NCBI RefSeq assembly: GCF_963675065.1
Contig: NZ_OY775906.1
Coordinates: forward strand, 3,822,001 to 3,886,000
DNA: 64,000 nt
Reading direction: 5' to 3'
Source of the DNA: an uncultured Draconibacterium sp.
GTDB lineage: Bacteria; Bacteroidota; Bacteroidia; Bacteroidales; Prolixibacteraceae
This document shows, in pieces, positions 52,817 through 61,471 of the stretch. Within the stretch, counting starts at the first letter, position 1; each line of letters starts with the position of its first letter. The notes beneath the pieces are model-generated. The model did not search any database, was not told the DNA's origin, and was given only the letters and a program-made list of their open reading frames with translations. The position numbers and the translations under genes were made by a program.

Positions 52817-53869
52817 TTACTGATTGTTTGTACGGCTCATTAAAGTGTAATGTTTGCCTTCAACCGATAAATCCAAATCAAATGTGAGCCGAATTACATT
52901 TAATACAAAATCAACCGGTTTCTGATCAAAATGACCTTCGTATAAGAGGTCGTTTAGCTCTGGTTCCATCACGTCGATATCAATGTGGTAAGCTTTTTCA
53001 AGACATTCAACCACTTCGTGTAACGGAACAGTGTTGAAAATGAGGTCGTGTGTTTTCCAGGCCAGGAAATTCGGATCGCTGTTTACTGTTTTCATCAATT
53101 CGCGGTTTGATAAATGCAGCGTTCCTTTTTCGCCGGGAGACAAAAATACCTCACGGCCTTCCATTTCAGGGTTATCGTTTTTACTGATTACCTGAACTTT
53201 ACCTGTTTCAACAATAACCTCAACAGTTTCTGCGTCCGGGTATGCACTAACGTTAAAAGAGGTACCTAAAACTTTAACCTGTGCATTGCCGGCGTTAATT
53301 ACAAACGGTTTTTCGGGATTACGCTGAACATCGAAAAATGCTTCGCCAATGATGGTAACTTCGCGGGTGTTGCCTTTAAATTTTTTCGGAAACAACAGTT
53401 TCGAATCGTTGTTTAAAGTAACCACCGAACCATCGGGTAAAACATATTCGTTCAGCACCTGATCTTTGGCCGAGATCGTCTCGCTGTAATAAGCCTTGTC
53501 CGGGTTGCGGAAACCAAGGTAATATGCAACTGAACCCAATAAAAGTGCGATAACAACTATTGCAGCATATTTGTAAAATTGTGCAATAACCTCCTTTCTT
53601 GATTTTTGTAGCTGAATAGATCGAACTTTAGCAGGGCTTAATTGTGTATGTACAGATTTCCAGGCGGCTTCGTTATCGAATTTTCTCGCCTGGTAATAGG
53701 AATCTACTTTGTTGAGCATGTTTTTATACTGCTCAAACTCCGCCTGGTTTTTATCAGAATGATTAATCCAGGTCTCCACCTCGTTATTTTCCTGCAAACT
53801 GGTTTCGTTATTTAAATACTTGGTAACCAGTTCCCAGTCAAATTTTTCTATGTTCTCCATTTTTCCCAT
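52817..53869 (-). CDS. FecR family anti-sigma factor
   Basis: 350 residues. Cytoplasmic N-terminus (1-100), one membrane span at 101-117 (YAAIVVIALLLGSVAYY), FecR domain (about 135-235, LPDGSVVTLNNDSKLLFPKKF and VLGTSFNVSAYPD) and the DUF4974 C-terminal domain (about 275-345, LIFNTVPLHEVVECLEKAYHIDI), which resembles an STN fold and receives the signal in known systems. It should hold the sigma factor encoded 34 bases upstream. The start may be either of two ATGs three codons apart. Confidence 0.93.
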   Translation of the reverse strand: MGKMENIEKFDWELVTKYLNNETSLQENNEVETWINHSDKNQAEFEQYKNMLNKVDSYYQARKFDNEAAWKSVHTQLSPAKVRSIQLQKSRKEVIAQFYKYAAIVVIALLLGSVAYYLGFRNPDKAYYSETISAKDQVLNEYVLPDGSVVTLNNDSKLLFPKKFKGNTREVTIIGEAFFDVQRNPEKPFVINAGNAQVKVLGTSFNVSAYPDAETVEVIVETGKVQVISKNDNPEMEGREVFLSPGEKGTLHLSNRELMKTVNSDPNFLAWKTHDLIFNTVPLHEVVECLEKAYHIDIDVMEPELNDLLYEGHFDQKPVDFVLNVIRLTFDLDLSVEGKHYTLMSRTNNQ

Positions 53870-53903
53870 CTCGCTTTAATGACAATACACAATTAATTTA
53901 CCC

Positions 53904-54485
53904 CTAAACTTTTTTCGTCCTGCTAACAAAAAAGTAGAAGATGAAGGTGTTATATTTTTTTAATTTATCTCGTAATGATTTGATTGCCAAACTCATTTGT
54001 GCCTCAACTGTTTTTATTGAAATATTTAGTTTTTCGGCAATTTCGCGGTATTTTAATCCTTCCTCGCGGCTCAACCTGAATATTTCACGACGTTTTTCCG
54101 GTAGTTCTTCAATACTTTTGGCAATGTCGGCAGCCAGGTCAACTTCAATATAATCGTTGTTAAAGTTACTCGTTTCCGATTCGGCAATCACTTTTTGAGC
54201 GTGCTGTAATTTTATATTGTTATGTTTAATGTGGTTCAGGCAAAGGTTTTTTACCGAGCGAAAAAGATAGTTTTTTAACGACGTTTCAACTTTAAGATCG
54301 GACCGGCGCTCCCAAAATTTCACAAAAAAATCCTGAACGATTTCTTCGGCTGCCACATCGTCGTTAATTATTTTAGTGGCAAAGTTGCTTAGGTATCCGT
54401 AATACAGTTTAAACAGCTTTTCAAAAGCTTTTTCATCGCCCTGCTGAATATTTTCGAATAGTCTGTTTTCTTCGAATGAGTTCAT
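53904..54485 (-). CDS. ECF sigma-70 factor
   Basis: 193 residues from the ATG at 54485. Region 2 (about 25-95, FEKLFKLYYGYLSNFATKII and EEIVQDFFVKFWERR) and region 4 (about 125-180, LPEKRREIFRLSREEGLKYREIAEKL and ISIKTVEAQMSLAIKSL) are complete. It is of the Bacteroidota FecI-like kind paired with FecR. It heads a four-gene unit and has a good housekeeping promoter (54511-54539). Its own target promoter sequence is not evident. Confidence 0.95.
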   Translation of the reverse strand: MNSFEENRLFENIQQGDEKAFEKLFKLYYGYLSNFATKIINDDVAAEEIVQDFFVKFWERRSDLKVETSLKNYLFRSVKNLCLNHIKHNNIKLQHAQKVIAESETSNFNNDYIEVDLAADIAKSIEELPEKRREIFRLSREEGLKYREIAEKLNISIKTVEAQMSLAIKSLRDKLKKYNTFIFYFFVSRTKKV

Positions 54486-54510
54486 GTACAAATAGTTCTA
54501 ACGGTAATTG

Positions 54511-54539
54511 CGAAGGTATGAAAAAGAAATACTTTGCAA
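54511..54539 (-). promoter_or_regulatory. Promoter for the sigma factor operon (TTG-N18-TACCTTCG)
   Basis: On the minus strand: TTG at 54539-54537, 18 bases, then TACCTTCG at 54518-54511, one mismatch to TAnnTTTG. It lies 25 bases before the ATG. Confidence 0.6.
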
Positions 54540-54574
54540 AAGATTAAAATTATGTTTAAGAAATTTATGTCATT

Positions 54575-54603
54575 TTGTGCTTTCGATTAAGCTGCTATTT
54601 TTG
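54575..54603 (+). promoter_or_regulatory. Promoter for the POT-family transporter gene (TTG-N18-TATTTTTG)
   Basis: TTG at 54575-54577, 18 bases, then TATTTTTG at 54596-54603. It fits the Bacteroidota consensus fully and lies 26 bases before the ATG. Confidence 0.75.
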
Positions 54604-54629
54604 CTGACCTTAATTATCATTTAATAAGC

Positions 54630-56009
54630 ATGGAAAAGAAAGTAAAAGTGAAGTTCCCGAAGGCTTTTTGGGTAGCCAATGCAGTGGAGTTATTAGAACG
54701 GGCTGCTTACTACGGTGTGTTTATCGTTATCACACTGTATTTGTCGCGAATTTTAGGATTTAACGATTTTCAGGCGGCAATTCTGGCCGGATCGTTTTCG
54801 GCAGGACTCTACTTCTTACCAACATTTGCCGGAGCTGTGGCCGATAAAATTGGCTTTAAAAAATCTTTGCTGATTGCTTTTACATTACTTTCTATCGGCT
54901 ATTTTTCGATGGGTATACTTCCTACAATGCTCGAATCATCGGGTCTGGTAGAATATACCAAAACAACCCAGTTTAACGGGCTTCGCGAAAGCAATTTAAA
55001 ATGGATTATTGTGCCAATTATGATTGTAATTATGATTGGTGGGTCGTTCATTAAATCGTGTATTACCGGAACAGTGGCTCGCGAAACGACTAAAGAAACC
55101 CGCGCTCAGGGCTATTCCATTTTTTATATGATGGTAAATATCGGTGCTTTCTCAGGGAAAACCATTGTAAAGCCATTGCGCGACGCCATGGGTAACGAAG
55201 GACTTGTTACGCTTAACTACTTCGCAGGAGGAATTACCCTTTTGGCTGTAATTTTGGTGGCCTTGTTTTATAAGGCAAACCGTTTACACGAAGAATCAAA
55301 AAGCTTTACACAGATATTCGATGCTTTGATTAAAGTGCTCTCCAACGCGCGTTTAATAATACTTATCATCATTATTACCGGGTTTTGGATGGTACAACAC
55401 CAGTTGTATGCTACCATGCCTAAATACGTATTACGACTGGCGGGCGAGGGCAGTGCTATTTCGTGGTTTGCTAACGTAAATCCGTTGGTAGTTTTTCTTA
55501 CAGTTGGTTTTGTAACGCAGTTAATGCGCAATAAAACATCGCTGTTTTCAATGACCGTAGGAATGTTTATAATGCCTGTTTCGGCACTTTGTATGGCCTC
55601 GGGGCATTTAATGGGCAGCGATCCTATTTTGGGCCTTCACCCCGTTGCTTTTATGATGATTGTAGGTATTGTTTTCCAGGGCCTGGCCGAAACGTTTATC
55701 TCTCCACGTTATCTTGAGTATTTTTCGCTGCAGGCACCAAAAGGCGAAGAGGGCTTGTATCTTGGGTTTAGCCATTTACACTCGTTCCTGTCTTCTATCC
55801 TTGGTTTTGGCCTTTCAGGGTGGTTACTTACCAAATATTGCCCCGATCCGTTGTTGTTTGACACACATGCCGAGTGGGAGGCCGCTTCAGTAAATGCACA
55901 TTATATCTGGTTTTATTTTGTGGGAATTGCTTCTGTATCAGCTGTTTCCTTAATAGTTTATGGAAAAGTGGTAAAATACATCGACAGTAAAAAGCAAATT
56001 TCAGCATAA
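54630..56009 (+). CDS. POT-type (proton-dependent oligopeptide) MFS transporter
   Basis: 459 residues, about 12 membrane segments. The opening ELLERAAYYG carries the ExxER..YYG signature of the POT family, which uses the proton gradient to import di- and tripeptides. Downstream, ISPRYLEYFSLQAPKGEEGLYLG is also POT-like. The E-x-x-E-R motif couples proton binding. It has its own promoter and is followed by tRNA-Leu in the same direction. Substrate not certain. Confidence 0.85.
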   Translation: MEKKVKVKFPKAFWVANAVELLERAAYYGVFIVITLYLSRILGFNDFQAAILAGSFSAGLYFLPTFAGAVADKIGFKKSLLIAFTLLSIGYFSMGILPTMLESSGLVEYTKTTQFNGLRESNLKWIIVPIMIVIMIGGSFIKSCITGTVARETTKETRAQGYSIFYMMVNIGAFSGKTIVKPLRDAMGNEGLVTLNYFAGGITLLAVILVALFYKANRLHEESKSFTQIFDALIKVLSNARLIILIIIITGFWMVQHQLYATMPKYVLRLAGEGSAISWFANVNPLVVFLTVGFVTQLMRNKTSLFSMTVGMFIMPVSALCMASGHLMGSDPILGLHPVAFMMIVGIVFQGLAETFISPRYLEYFSLQAPKGEEGLYLGFSHLHSFLSSILGFGLSGWLLTKYCPDPLLFDTHAEWEAASVNAHYIWFYFVGIASVSAVSLIVYGKVVKYIDSKKQISA

Positions 56010-56070
56010 TATTTTGCTGATTCGGGTGAAATAATTAGTTTTGCAGACCAATTTTCCACAAAGGAAGTTT

Positions 56071-56154
56071 GCCCGGGTGGCGGAATTGGTAGACGCGCTG
56101 GATTCAAAATCCAGTTCTGGCAACGGAGTGCGGGTTCGATTCCCGCCCCGGGTA
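56071..56154 (+). tRNA. tRNA-Leu (anticodon CAA)
   Basis: 84 bases. Acceptor GCCCGGG pairs with CCCGGGT (56147-56153), discriminator A at 56154. Anticodon stem CTGGA/TCCAG, loop TTCAAAA with anticodon CAA at 56105-56107. A long variable arm (class II tRNA) and T arm GCGGG-TTCGATT-CCCGC complete the cloverleaf. CCA is not encoded. Confidence 0.96.
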
Positions 56155-56178
56155 CTTGGTGAAACACCAAAAAACATT

Positions 56179-56217
56179 AAAAGCGCTTAAAATCAATGAT
56201 TTAAGCGCTTTTTTTAT
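56179..56217 (+). terminator. Terminator after tRNA-Leu
   Basis: 13-bp stem AAAAGCGCTTAAA (56179-56191) with TTTAAGCGCTTTT (56200-56212), loop of 8, followed by T residues, 25 bases past the tRNA. Confidence 0.9.
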
Positions 56218-56219
56218 TG

Positions 56220-56304
56220 TGCGACCCTAGCAAAAAAGGTCGCATAAAACCATATTAAATGCGACTAAAATGCGACCCTGATATACAAGGAAAGAAGGGT
56301 CGCA
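56220..56304. repeat. Cluster of TGCGACC direct and inverted repeats next to the integrase gene
   Basis: Five half-sites: TGCGACC at 56220-56226 and its complement at 56238-56244, TGCGAC at 56260-56265, TGCGACCCT at 56271-56279 and its complement at 56296-56304. They lie between tRNA-Leu and the integrase gene, where arm-type integrase or excisionase sites would be expected. Confidence 0.65.
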
Positions 56305-56439
56305 CGAAATCTCGTAACTCGCTGATTCATTTAATTTTATTTGATACAAATTGGTTCTTTTTGCTGTTTTTAGTCAAACTTATTAGACGTAATTTTAAAA
56401 ACAGATAAAGAGCCTGAATTTTTATAAAATTTATGGATT

Positions 56440-57639
56440 ATGAGGATAAGTATTGGATTTAAATTAAAAAGATCGAAGAAAAGGAATGATGAATCAATTC
56501 CTGTTTATGTGAACATTATTTTGAACCGTCGGAGAGTAGAACTTTCAACACGTATATTTGTGTCTCCAAACAATTGGGATCAAGCAAAAGAGCGAGTTTC
56601 AGGAACTAGTAACAAAGCTAAAACAATTAACAATCGTTTGGACAAGATGGCTACAAATATTTTGGATATTTATAATCAGTTTGAAGCTCAAAACAAAAAG
56701 TTTAATGTTTTGGATATCAAAAACAAACTCAATGGAGTAAGTACTGAACATGGAATCGTTGAAATGTTTGATACTTACATGAACACAATAGAATCCAATA
56801 TTGGCAAAGGCTTTTCAGCAACTACATTAAAACACTATAAAACCTCTAAAACACGTCTTTTAAACTTTTTATCTGACGTTTACGGTAAGAAGGAGTGGAA
56901 TCTTAGCAACATAGGTTATAAGTTTATCAACGATTTTGATATGTATCTAAAATCTAAATACAACAACAGTGTAAATACTGCCTGGTGTTACCATAAACAC
57001 ATGAAGAAAGTATTGAATATTGCAGTTGCAATGGATTATATTTCAACGAATCCCTATGTAAAGTTTCAGGTAAAAACAGAACAACCTAAACGTGAATTTT
57101 TAACTCAAAAGGAATTAAAAAAAATAAGGAAAAAAAAGATTGAGATTGAACGGCTTGCTATTGTTAGAGACATTTTTCTATTTGCCTGTTATACCGGATT
57201 ATCTTATGCTGATATTTCAAAGCTGGCAAAACACCATATTAGAATAGGGAATGATGGAAATAAATGGATTATTATAGATCGAACTAAAAATGGATCAAGA
57301 TGCAGAGTTCCATTATTGCCTGCTGCCAAAAACATTTTAAAGCGCTATAAAAACTATCCAATAAATGTTTCAAAAGGACTATTGCTACCTGTAAATTCAA
57401 ACCAAAAAATGAATGCATATTTAAAGGAGATCGCTGACATATGCGGGATTAAAAAGAATTTATCAATGCACGTAGCCAGGCATACATTTGCTACAACCAT
57501 AACATTAATTAATGGCGTTCCAATTGAAACTGTTTCTAAAATACTTGGGCATAGCTCACTGAAAACAACTCAGATTTATGCTAGAATTTTAGATACAAAG
57601 ATTTCAAAAGATATGGAAAAGCTTATGAAGCTAATCTGA
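56440..57639 (+). CDS. Tyrosine recombinase / integrase (Bacteroidota mobile-element type)
   Basis: 399 residues. N-terminal arm-binding domain (about 1-90), SAM-like core-binding domain (about 105-210) and catalytic domain (about 220-390). Catalytic residues: Lys283, His344-x-x-Arg347 in HVARH, His371 in GHSS and Tyr380. The first catalytic Arg is replaced by Ser255 (TGLSYAD), as known for the CTnDOT integrase, so activity is not excluded. It lies 286 bases past tRNA-Leu with no other mobile genes after it, so it is probably the remnant of an integrated element. Confidence 0.92.
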   Translation: MRISIGFKLKRSKKRNDESIPVYVNIILNRRRVELSTRIFVSPNNWDQAKERVSGTSNKAKTINNRLDKMATNILDIYNQFEAQNKKFNVLDIKNKLNGVSTEHGIVEMFDTYMNTIESNIGKGFSATTLKHYKTSKTRLLNFLSDVYGKKEWNLSNIGYKFINDFDMYLKSKYNNSVNTAWCYHKHMKKVLNIAVAMDYISTNPYVKFQVKTEQPKREFLTQKELKKIRKKKIEIERLAIVRDIFLFACYTGLSYADISKLAKHHIRIGNDGNKWIIIDRTKNGSRCRVPLLPAAKNILKRYKNYPINVSKGLLLPVNSNQKMNAYLKEIADICGIKKNLSMHVARHTFATTITLINGVPIETVSKILGHSSLKTTQIYARILDTKISKDMEKLMKLI

Positions 57640-57709
57640 AAAATTAATGCGTTTATGGTTTAAGTGATTTTAATAACTGTAACCTGTTTCAAATTTTAGA
57701 AGTCAGCTT

Positions 57710-57901
57710 TTATAAAATCATTTCAATTATTTCCTCAATACAATCGGGGCACAGGCAACCATCAAAACAGGCCATAATATAATCCCGTACTTTTTCCGGG
57801 ATTTCTACGTCCACGCACCAGCAATGGTAGTTGCCGGTACAGGTATGTAATTTGCCGCATCGGGCGCAAGCGTGTGGTTCATATTTTGGGTTATGCTCCA
57901 T
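57710..57901 (-). CDS. Cysteine-rich CWC family small protein
   Basis: 63 residues with ten Cys, several in CxxC or CxC pairs (CARCGKLHTC, CWCVDV, CLCPDC). The pattern fits the Cys_rich_CWC family, likely a metal-binding (zinc or iron) protein of unknown role. Its ATG follows the biotin carrier stop directly, so it is the last gene of the carboxylase operon. Confidence 0.75.
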   Translation of the reverse strand: MEHNPKYEPHACARCGKLHTCTGNYHCWCVDVEIPEKVRDYIMACFDGCLCPDCIEEIIEMIL

Positions 57902-58405
57902 TTATTTCGATTCGAGAATAATAAGTTCCTGATCGCTTAAAACGGTTTGTTCTTCCTTAATTTTTAGTTCGCGAACAATGGCATCTTTTGACGCTAAAAC
58001 CTGATTTTGCATTTTCATTGCTTCTAAAATCAGCAGAGGTTCACCTTTTTTTACCATTGTGTTTTGGCTTACAAAGATATCTTTTATTTTTCCCGGCATA
58101 GGAGCCGTTATCGCATAAACTTTATTTTTGGCGGCATTTTGTTTAATGGTTTTTACACGCTTTGCTGTTTCTTCCTGCTCCAGAATAAAATGATAAAAAT
58201 TGCCGTTTACTTCAACCTGGTATTTGTTCTGCTTCTTTTTAATCACAGATCCTGAAAAAGCCTTATTCTCAATATTAACAGCATACAGGCCATCTTCAGT
58301 TCGGTTTATTTTACGGTTTTTTCTTTTCCTGATTTTATAGTTCGATACATTGTACCGAAACCTTTTTGTTCCTGAAACAATGTATTTTGATATCTTGGTT
58401 TTCAT
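57902..58405 (-). CDS. Biotin carboxyl carrier protein of an acyl-CoA carboxylase
   Basis: 167 residues. The C-terminal biotinyl domain (about 95-166) has the biotinylation site EAMKMQN and the preceding ITAPMPGKIKDIFV. The N-terminus is short and very basic. It carries carboxybiotin between the biotin carboxylase (8 bases upstream) and the carboxyltransferase. The separate subunit form matches Bacteroidota propionyl/methylmalonyl-CoA carboxylases. Confidence 0.9.
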   Translation of the reverse strand: MKTKISKYIVSGTKRFRYNVSNYKIRKRKNRKINRTEDGLYAVNIENKAFSGSVIKKKQNKYQVEVNGNFYHFILEQEETAKRVKTIKQNAAKNKVYAITAPMPGKIKDIFVSQNTMVKKGEPLLILEAMKMQNQVLASKDAIVRELKIKEEQTVLSDQELIILESK

Positions 58406-58413
58406 ACGTTATT

Positions 58414-59910
58414 TTAAAATAGTTTATTCCACATTTTTGTAGCCCAGGGAGTTGTTGTCTCCGTTTTAATTGTTTCCTGGTTTAGTTTTTTCAAGTCATT
58501 CAAATACGATTGCAACGCAATCATCGCCGCCGCTTCTTCCTCAAAATCTTCCCGGTGAATATGTGTTTGCATTTCCTCTAAAAAGGAAGTGGTAAAATTA
58601 CCTTCAACAAAATCTTTATCACGGAGAATTGCTTTAAAAAACGGGATGGTGGTTTTTATTCCGTCAATTCGCGAATGTTCCATAATCTGAATCGACTTTT
58701 CGATTACGGATTTCCTATTGCGGCCTGAAACAATTAATTTGGCGACCAGCGAATCGAAAGCATTGGGAACGACCGATCCCGGAACAAAACCCGAATCAAT
58801 TCTCAAACCCGGATATGAAGGGAAATTCATTTCGTCGATAATTCCGAAATTTGGGGTGAATCCTGCCTGAACATCTTCGGCGTTGACCCGGAATTCAATG
58901 GCCGCACCGTTACAATGAATATCTTTCTGAGCAAAGGGTAATTTTTCTCCAATCGCGGTTCGTATTTGCCATTCAACCAAATCGAGGCCGGTGATGGCTT
59001 CTGTAACCGGATGTTCAACCTGGATACGCGTATTCATTTCCATAAAGTAGTATGAACCGTTTTCGTCCAGTAAAAACTCAACAGTACCAAGTGTAGAGTA
59101 GTTGGTTAGCCGTGTTAAATTAAGCGCATCGTTGGTTATTTTTTCTCGCAAATTGTCGTCGAGCGCCACCGAAGGTGCTTCTTCCAAAAGTTTTTGGTGA
59201 TTGCGTTGAATGGAACATTCGCGCTCGAAAAGGTGGATGGCGTTTCCAAATTTATCGGCCAGTACCTGTACTTCGATATGACGCGGATTTTCGATGAATT
59301 TTTCAATAATCATGGCTGCGTTTCCAAACGCACTTTTCGCTTCGTTTACGGCCATTTTATAGGCCATTGCCAGCTCTTGTTGGTTTTTAACCACGCGCAT
59401 TCCTTTTCCGCCGCCACCGGCCAGTGCTTTCAAAATAACCGGGTATCCTATTTTTTCAATCTCGTTGGTACATTCTTCGAGCGACGAAACCGGTTTTTTT
59501 GTACCGGTAACAATGGGAACACCGGCGCGTTTTGCCAGAATACGAGCCTGGTTTTTATCTCCCATTTCAGCAATGTTTTTCGCTACCGGACCAATGAATG
59601 TTATCCCCGACTTTTCGCAAAGTTCAGCCAGCAAAGGGCTTTCAGAAAGAAAACCATAACCGGGATGAATGGCATCAATTTTTAAATCGACAGCATATTT
59701 TACAATGGCTTCGGCATTTAAAAAAATGGACGAAGAAGCTGAACTTTCGGGTAGTGTAATTATTTCGTCGGTCCAGTTCAGGTAAATTGCATTTGCCTCT
59801 TGCCGGGTTTGAAAACAGTAGGTTTTTATCCCCATTTTTTGCGCAGTTTTGATAATGCGAATGGCAATTTCGCCCCGATTGGCAATTAATATGGATTTAA
59901 TTTTTTTCAT
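58414..59910 (-). CDS. accC: Biotin carboxylase subunit of an acyl-CoA carboxylase
   Basis: 498 residues. ATP-grasp enzyme: IANRGEIAIRII at the start, glycine-rich loop GGGGKGMR (165-172), metal and biotin site EMNTRIQVEHPVTE. It carboxylates biotin with bicarbonate and ATP. No biotinyl domain is fused; that is the next gene. The C-terminus extends about 45 residues beyond the standard AccC end. 15 bases separate it from the carboxyltransferase gene. The symbol reflects the family; the complex may be a propionyl-CoA carboxylase. Confidence 0.88.
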   Translation of the reverse strand: MKKIKSILIANRGEIAIRIIKTAQKMGIKTYCFQTRQEANAIYLNWTDEIITLPESSASSSIFLNAEAIVKYAVDLKIDAIHPGYGFLSESPLLAELCEKSGITFIGPVAKNIAEMGDKNQARILAKRAGVPIVTGTKKPVSSLEECTNEIEKIGYPVILKALAGGGGKGMRVVKNQQELAMAYKMAVNEAKSAFGNAAMIIEKFIENPRHIEVQVLADKFGNAIHLFERECSIQRNHQKLLEEAPSVALDDNLREKITNDALNLTRLTNYSTLGTVEFLLDENGSYYFMEMNTRIQVEHPVTEAITGLDLVEWQIRTAIGEKLPFAQKDIHCNGAAIEFRVNAEDVQAGFTPNFGIIDEMNFPSYPGLRIDSGFVPGSVVPNAFDSLVAKLIVSGRNRKSVIEKSIQIMEHSRIDGIKTTIPFFKAILRDKDFVEGNFTTSFLEEMQTHIHREDFEEEAAAMIALQSYLNDLKKLNQETIKTETTTPWATKMWNKLF

Positions 59911-59925
59911 AGCTTTTGCTTTAAA

Positions 59926-61470
59926 TTAAAGAGGAAGGTTACCGTGTTTCCGTGGCATTTTTTCCAGGTTTTTGTTTTTCAGCAGCTCAAAAGCCGAAAT
60001 GAGTTTTTGGCGCGTAATTGCGGGGTCGATAACTTCGTCGATAAACCCGTATTCGTCGGCAATGTATGGATTGGCAGTTGTTTCGCGGTATTCCGAAATA
60101 AAGTGTTGCTTCAATTCCTCTGGGTTTTCAGCACTTGCCAGTTCCTTTCTTTTCAGGATTTTAATGGCTCCTTCAGGCCCCATAACTGCCACTTCTGCCG
60201 ATGGCCAGGCATAGTTAAAATCGCCGCCCATGTTTTTGCTGTTCATTACAATGTAGGCGCCGCCATAAGCTTTTCGCGTAATAACGGTAATTTTTGGTAC
60301 AGAAGCCTCGCCAAAAGCATAAAGCAATTTGGCACCATGGCGAATTAATCCGGCGTGTTCCTGTTCTGTTCCGGGAAGAAATCCGGGAACATCTTCCAAC
60401 ACCAGCAGAGGAATATTAAATGCATCGCAAAAGCGGACAAAACGTGCGGCTTTAACCGATGAGTTTACATCAAGAACACCGGCCAGAACTTTGGGTTGGT
60501 TGGCAACAATGCCAATAACCTGTTTGTTTAAACGGGCAAAGCCGGTTATCATGTTCATGGCAAACGGTTCTGCCACTTCGTAAAAACTGTCAACGTCCAC
60601 AATGTTTTCAATAATATCGTGCATGTTGTAAGGAACCACTGTTTCGTTGGGAACAATGGCGCGGAGCTTTTCGGGTTTTGCCGGAGCAATAGTGTTTTCG
60701 TTGGTAAATGGAGGCAGTTCAATATTGTTGGAAGGAAGGTATTGCAAAAGTTTTCGTGCGCCAAGAAGGGTATGTTCTTCGTCGTCAAAAACAAAGTGTG
60801 CAACCCCGCTTTTACTGGTATGAATGTCGGCACCTCCCAATTGTTCGAAAGTAACGTCTTCATTTAGTACTTCTTTCACAATTTCGGGGCCGGTAACAAA
60901 CATGCGCGAAACATGCCGGGTCATAAAAATAAAATCGGTGAGGGCAGGCGAGTACACTGCTCCACCCGCTGCCGGACCGAGGATTACCGAAATTTGAGGG
61001 ATAATACCCGAGGATTTTATGTTGCGGTGAAATATTCCGGCATAACCGGCTAAACTGGCAATTCCTTCTTGTATGCGTGCGCCACCCGAATCAATTAATC
61101 CAATTATTGGGTGACCCATTTTTCGGGCCATGTCCTGTACTTTCATGATTTTGGCGGCGTGTGCTGCTCCCAAAGAACCACCCATAAAATTAAAATCCTG
61201 GGCGTAAACAAATACTTTTCTACCATTAATCTGGCCATAACCAATGATTACTCCATCGCCGTAAGCTGTCGATTTTTCGGCATTTGCAGGTCGTACAAAG
61301 GTGTCGAGTTCTTCGAAGGTTCCTTCATCAAAAAGTATTTCAATTCGTTCTATGGCCGTAAGTTTTCCCTTCTTATGTTGCCGCTCGAAGTATTCTTCTC
61401 CATATTGTTCTTCCAGTTGTTTATTGCGTTCGCTAAAACGAATAAAAGCTTTTCTATAATCTTCCTGCAT
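59926..61470 (-). CDS. Acyl-CoA carboxylase carboxyltransferase subunit (propionyl-CoA type)
   Basis: 514 residues, the size of PccB/MmdA. Two crotonase-fold halves with oxyanion loops: GLIDSGGARIQEG (first) and LEDVPGFLPGTEQEHAGLIRHGAK then ITRKAYGGAYIVMNSK (second). It transfers CO2 from carboxybiotin to propionyl-CoA or, in the reverse direction, takes it from methylmalonyl-CoA. No sodium-pump subunit is nearby, so an ATP-driven carboxylase is the better reading. Its ATG is one base from the porin-like gene's stop. Confidence 0.9.
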   Translation of the reverse strand: MQEDYRKAFIRFSERNKQLEEQYGEEYFERQHKKGKLTAIERIEILFDEGTFEELDTFVRPANAEKSTAYGDGVIIGYGQINGRKVFVYAQDFNFMGGSLGAAHAAKIMKVQDMARKMGHPIIGLIDSGGARIQEGIASLAGYAGIFHRNIKSSGIIPQISVILGPAAGGAVYSPALTDFIFMTRHVSRMFVTGPEIVKEVLNEDVTFEQLGGADIHTSKSGVAHFVFDDEEHTLLGARKLLQYLPSNNIELPPFTNENTIAPAKPEKLRAIVPNETVVPYNMHDIIENIVDVDSFYEVAEPFAMNMITGFARLNKQVIGIVANQPKVLAGVLDVNSSVKAARFVRFCDAFNIPLLVLEDVPGFLPGTEQEHAGLIRHGAKLLYAFGEASVPKITVITRKAYGGAYIVMNSKNMGGDFNYAWPSAEVAVMGPEGAIKILKRKELASAENPEELKQHFISEYRETTANPYIADEYGFIDEVIDPAITRQKLISAFELLKNKNLEKMPRKHGNLPL

Positions 61471-61471
61471 T

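Noticed and set aside
49716..54485. Ordinary FecR-regulated SusC/SusD locus
   Set aside because: Neither STN protein has a plug domain or beta-barrel and there is no SusD-like lipoprotein.
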